Of a DNA stretch of 64,000 nt, positions 63,268 through 64,000 are shown piece after piece (positions within the stretch are counted from its first letter, which is position 1; every line of letters starts with the position of its first letter). The DNA comes from Paucibacter sp. B2R-40. GTDB lineage: Bacteria > Pseudomonadota > Gammaproteobacteria > Burkholderiales > Burkholderiaceae_C. The stretch is taken from the NCBI RefSeq assembly GCF_025717555.1, contig NZ_JAJIRP010000002.1, positions 372,001 through 436,000 on the forward strand, written 5' to 3'. Both the position numbers and the translations under genes were made by a program. The notes under the pieces are model-generated. The model did no database searches, was not told where the DNA came from, and saw only the letters and a program-made list of their open reading frames with translations.

Positions 63268-64000
63268 GGCCGTGCCGAGCCCGTGCGCGAGTCAGCGCAA
63301 GGGCCAAGCTCCAGCTCAGCACAAAACCACCGAACAGCGCCCAGATGGCCCAAGCTTCATGGCCATGGGCATGACTCATCGCCAGCCACAGCGCGGCCAA
63401 CTTAATCAGCAGCCAAAACAGGCGCGCGAACAAGTCCAAGAGACTTTCGGGGTGAAGATCTGGGTGCCGAGGCTCGAGCACGGGCTCGGCGCCATGCTCG
63501 GGCGCGGTCGCATCGAAGCGCGCAATCAGCAGACCGAGAGCGGCTCCCGCCGCCAAACAAGCGAGCCAGGATTCGCCGTGCAGCAAAGTCAAACCCAGCA
63601 GCGCCGCGCCGCTGCCCCAGGCCAGCCCATAGACCCAAACGGGCCGGCCACTCGCACCCTCTCCCTCTGCCTCTGCGTCTGCTTCTACCTCTTCATGTTC
63701 AGTCTCCAAATAGCCTTCATGCGCAGACAAAAAACTATCCGCCGCCGCCGACAAAATCATCCCGGCCGTGCCCAGCACGACGCCCAATTCGGCCAGGCGA
63801 GCCGTCGTCATCACCCACGCCAAGGGAAAGATCAAGGCGCCGCCTAGAAAGCAGAGGTAATAGAAGGAACGGCGAGCAAAGGAATGAGGGCTGTGCACGA
63901 TGGCGGCCCAGACCGCAGCGAAATACAGGCCCGACAACAAGCCCACCAAGACCTCGATGACCAACTCCGCCACCTTGGGCGGCTCGAACAGGGGCGACAA
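63245..64000 (-). CDS. Hypothetical polytopic membrane protein, possibly cut at window edge
   Basis: At least 251 residues. The first codon at the window edge is TTG, which could be a start or an internal Leu, so the N-terminus is unsure. About six hydrophobic segments lie at 14-34, 46-63, 68-88, 122-140, 143-160 and 190-245. A Glu/Asp-rich loop at 96-116 (EHEEVEADAEAEGEGASG) separates the halves. I recognise no family. It overlaps the convergent hypothetical gene at its 3' end. Confidence 0.7.
   Translation of the reverse strand: MSPLFEPPKVAELVIEVLVGLLSGLYFAAVWAAIVHSPHSFARRSFYYLCFLGGALIFPLAWVMTTARLAELGVVLGTAGMILSAAADSFLSAHEGYLETEHEEVEADAEAEGEGASGRPVWVYGLAWGSGAALLGLTLLHGESWLACLAAGAALGLLIARFDATAPEHGAEPVLEPRHPDLHPESLLDLFARLFWLLIKLAALWLAMSHAHGHEAWAIWALFGGFVLSWSLALALTRARARHGLKGSESA

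Noticed and set aside
1-64000. CRISPR arrays, tRNA genes, IS elements and prophage genes
   Set aside because: No regularly spaced repeats, tRNA-like cloverleaf ending in CCA with a T-loop, transposase motif or phage structural gene was recognised on either strand.

Overview
The window looks like chromosome of a GC-rich betaproteobacterium of the order Burkholderiales. The grounds are the family content and gene order: argS-SPOR-dsbA, lptA-lptB-rpoN, malate synthase G beside a LysR gene, split pntAA/pntAB/pntB, PEP-CTERM proteins, and dense overlapping operons. A Roseateles/Rubrivivax-type genome would fit, but that is inference. I recognised no rRNA, tRNA, CRISPR array, transposase or integrase. 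All functional names come from reading motifs; no database search was run.

Layout. 1-3.7 kb: truncated GNAT, Crp/Fnr regulator, flavin reductase-like protein, GNAT fused to an NTF2-like domain, pyrF. 3.8-10.4 kb: a four-PAS hybrid histidine kinase, then an overlapping esterase/OmpR-type regulator/histidine kinase set, and an outer-membrane barrel. 10.8-18.5 kb: ankyrin protein, M14 carboxypeptidase, LytTR/LytS two-component pair with a tiny downstream ORF, class II glutamine amidotransferase, GGR-type flavoprotein. 18.6-25.4 kb: large TonB-dependent receptor, glcB with a divergent LysR gene, PsiF-repeat protein. 25.5-29.7 kb: Ser/Thr kinase with a cNMP-binding domain, divergent from argS-SPOR; a 271-nt nested inverted-repeat element fills the gap between them. 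29.7-35.2 kb: two tandem DsbA proteins, lptA, lptB, rpoN, a small lipoprotein, a thioesterase. 35.3-39.7 kb: THUMP-type rRNA methyltransferase, rsmE, a hypothetical protein, fadD.

40.0-45.9 kb is a visibly AT-rich surface-polysaccharide island: flippase, GT2, DUF2304, GT9, methyltransferase, DUF2142. It sits between fadD and pntB. 46-53 kb returns to housekeeping genes: transhydrogenase, Nudix, mnmA, a NarL-type two-component pair, a secreted CAP protein. 53.3-57.8 kb is a MacA/LolD/FtsX-type ABC export operon. Between its two permease genes lies the 3' end of a lost third permease. 58-63 kb is a secreted-protein cluster: two PEP-CTERM proteins, a small companion protein, and an HExxH metalloprotease with a PA domain, with two strong terminators. 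The window ends in a hypothetical gene and a membrane-protein gene that overlap convergently.

The most unusual items are the cloverleaf-like element at 26908-27178, which must contain or replace the promoters of both flanking genes, and the permease remnant at 56602-56659, whose eight differences from the intact copy are all silent. The tandem Tat-like DsbA pair, the kinase-cNMP fusion and the island are next.
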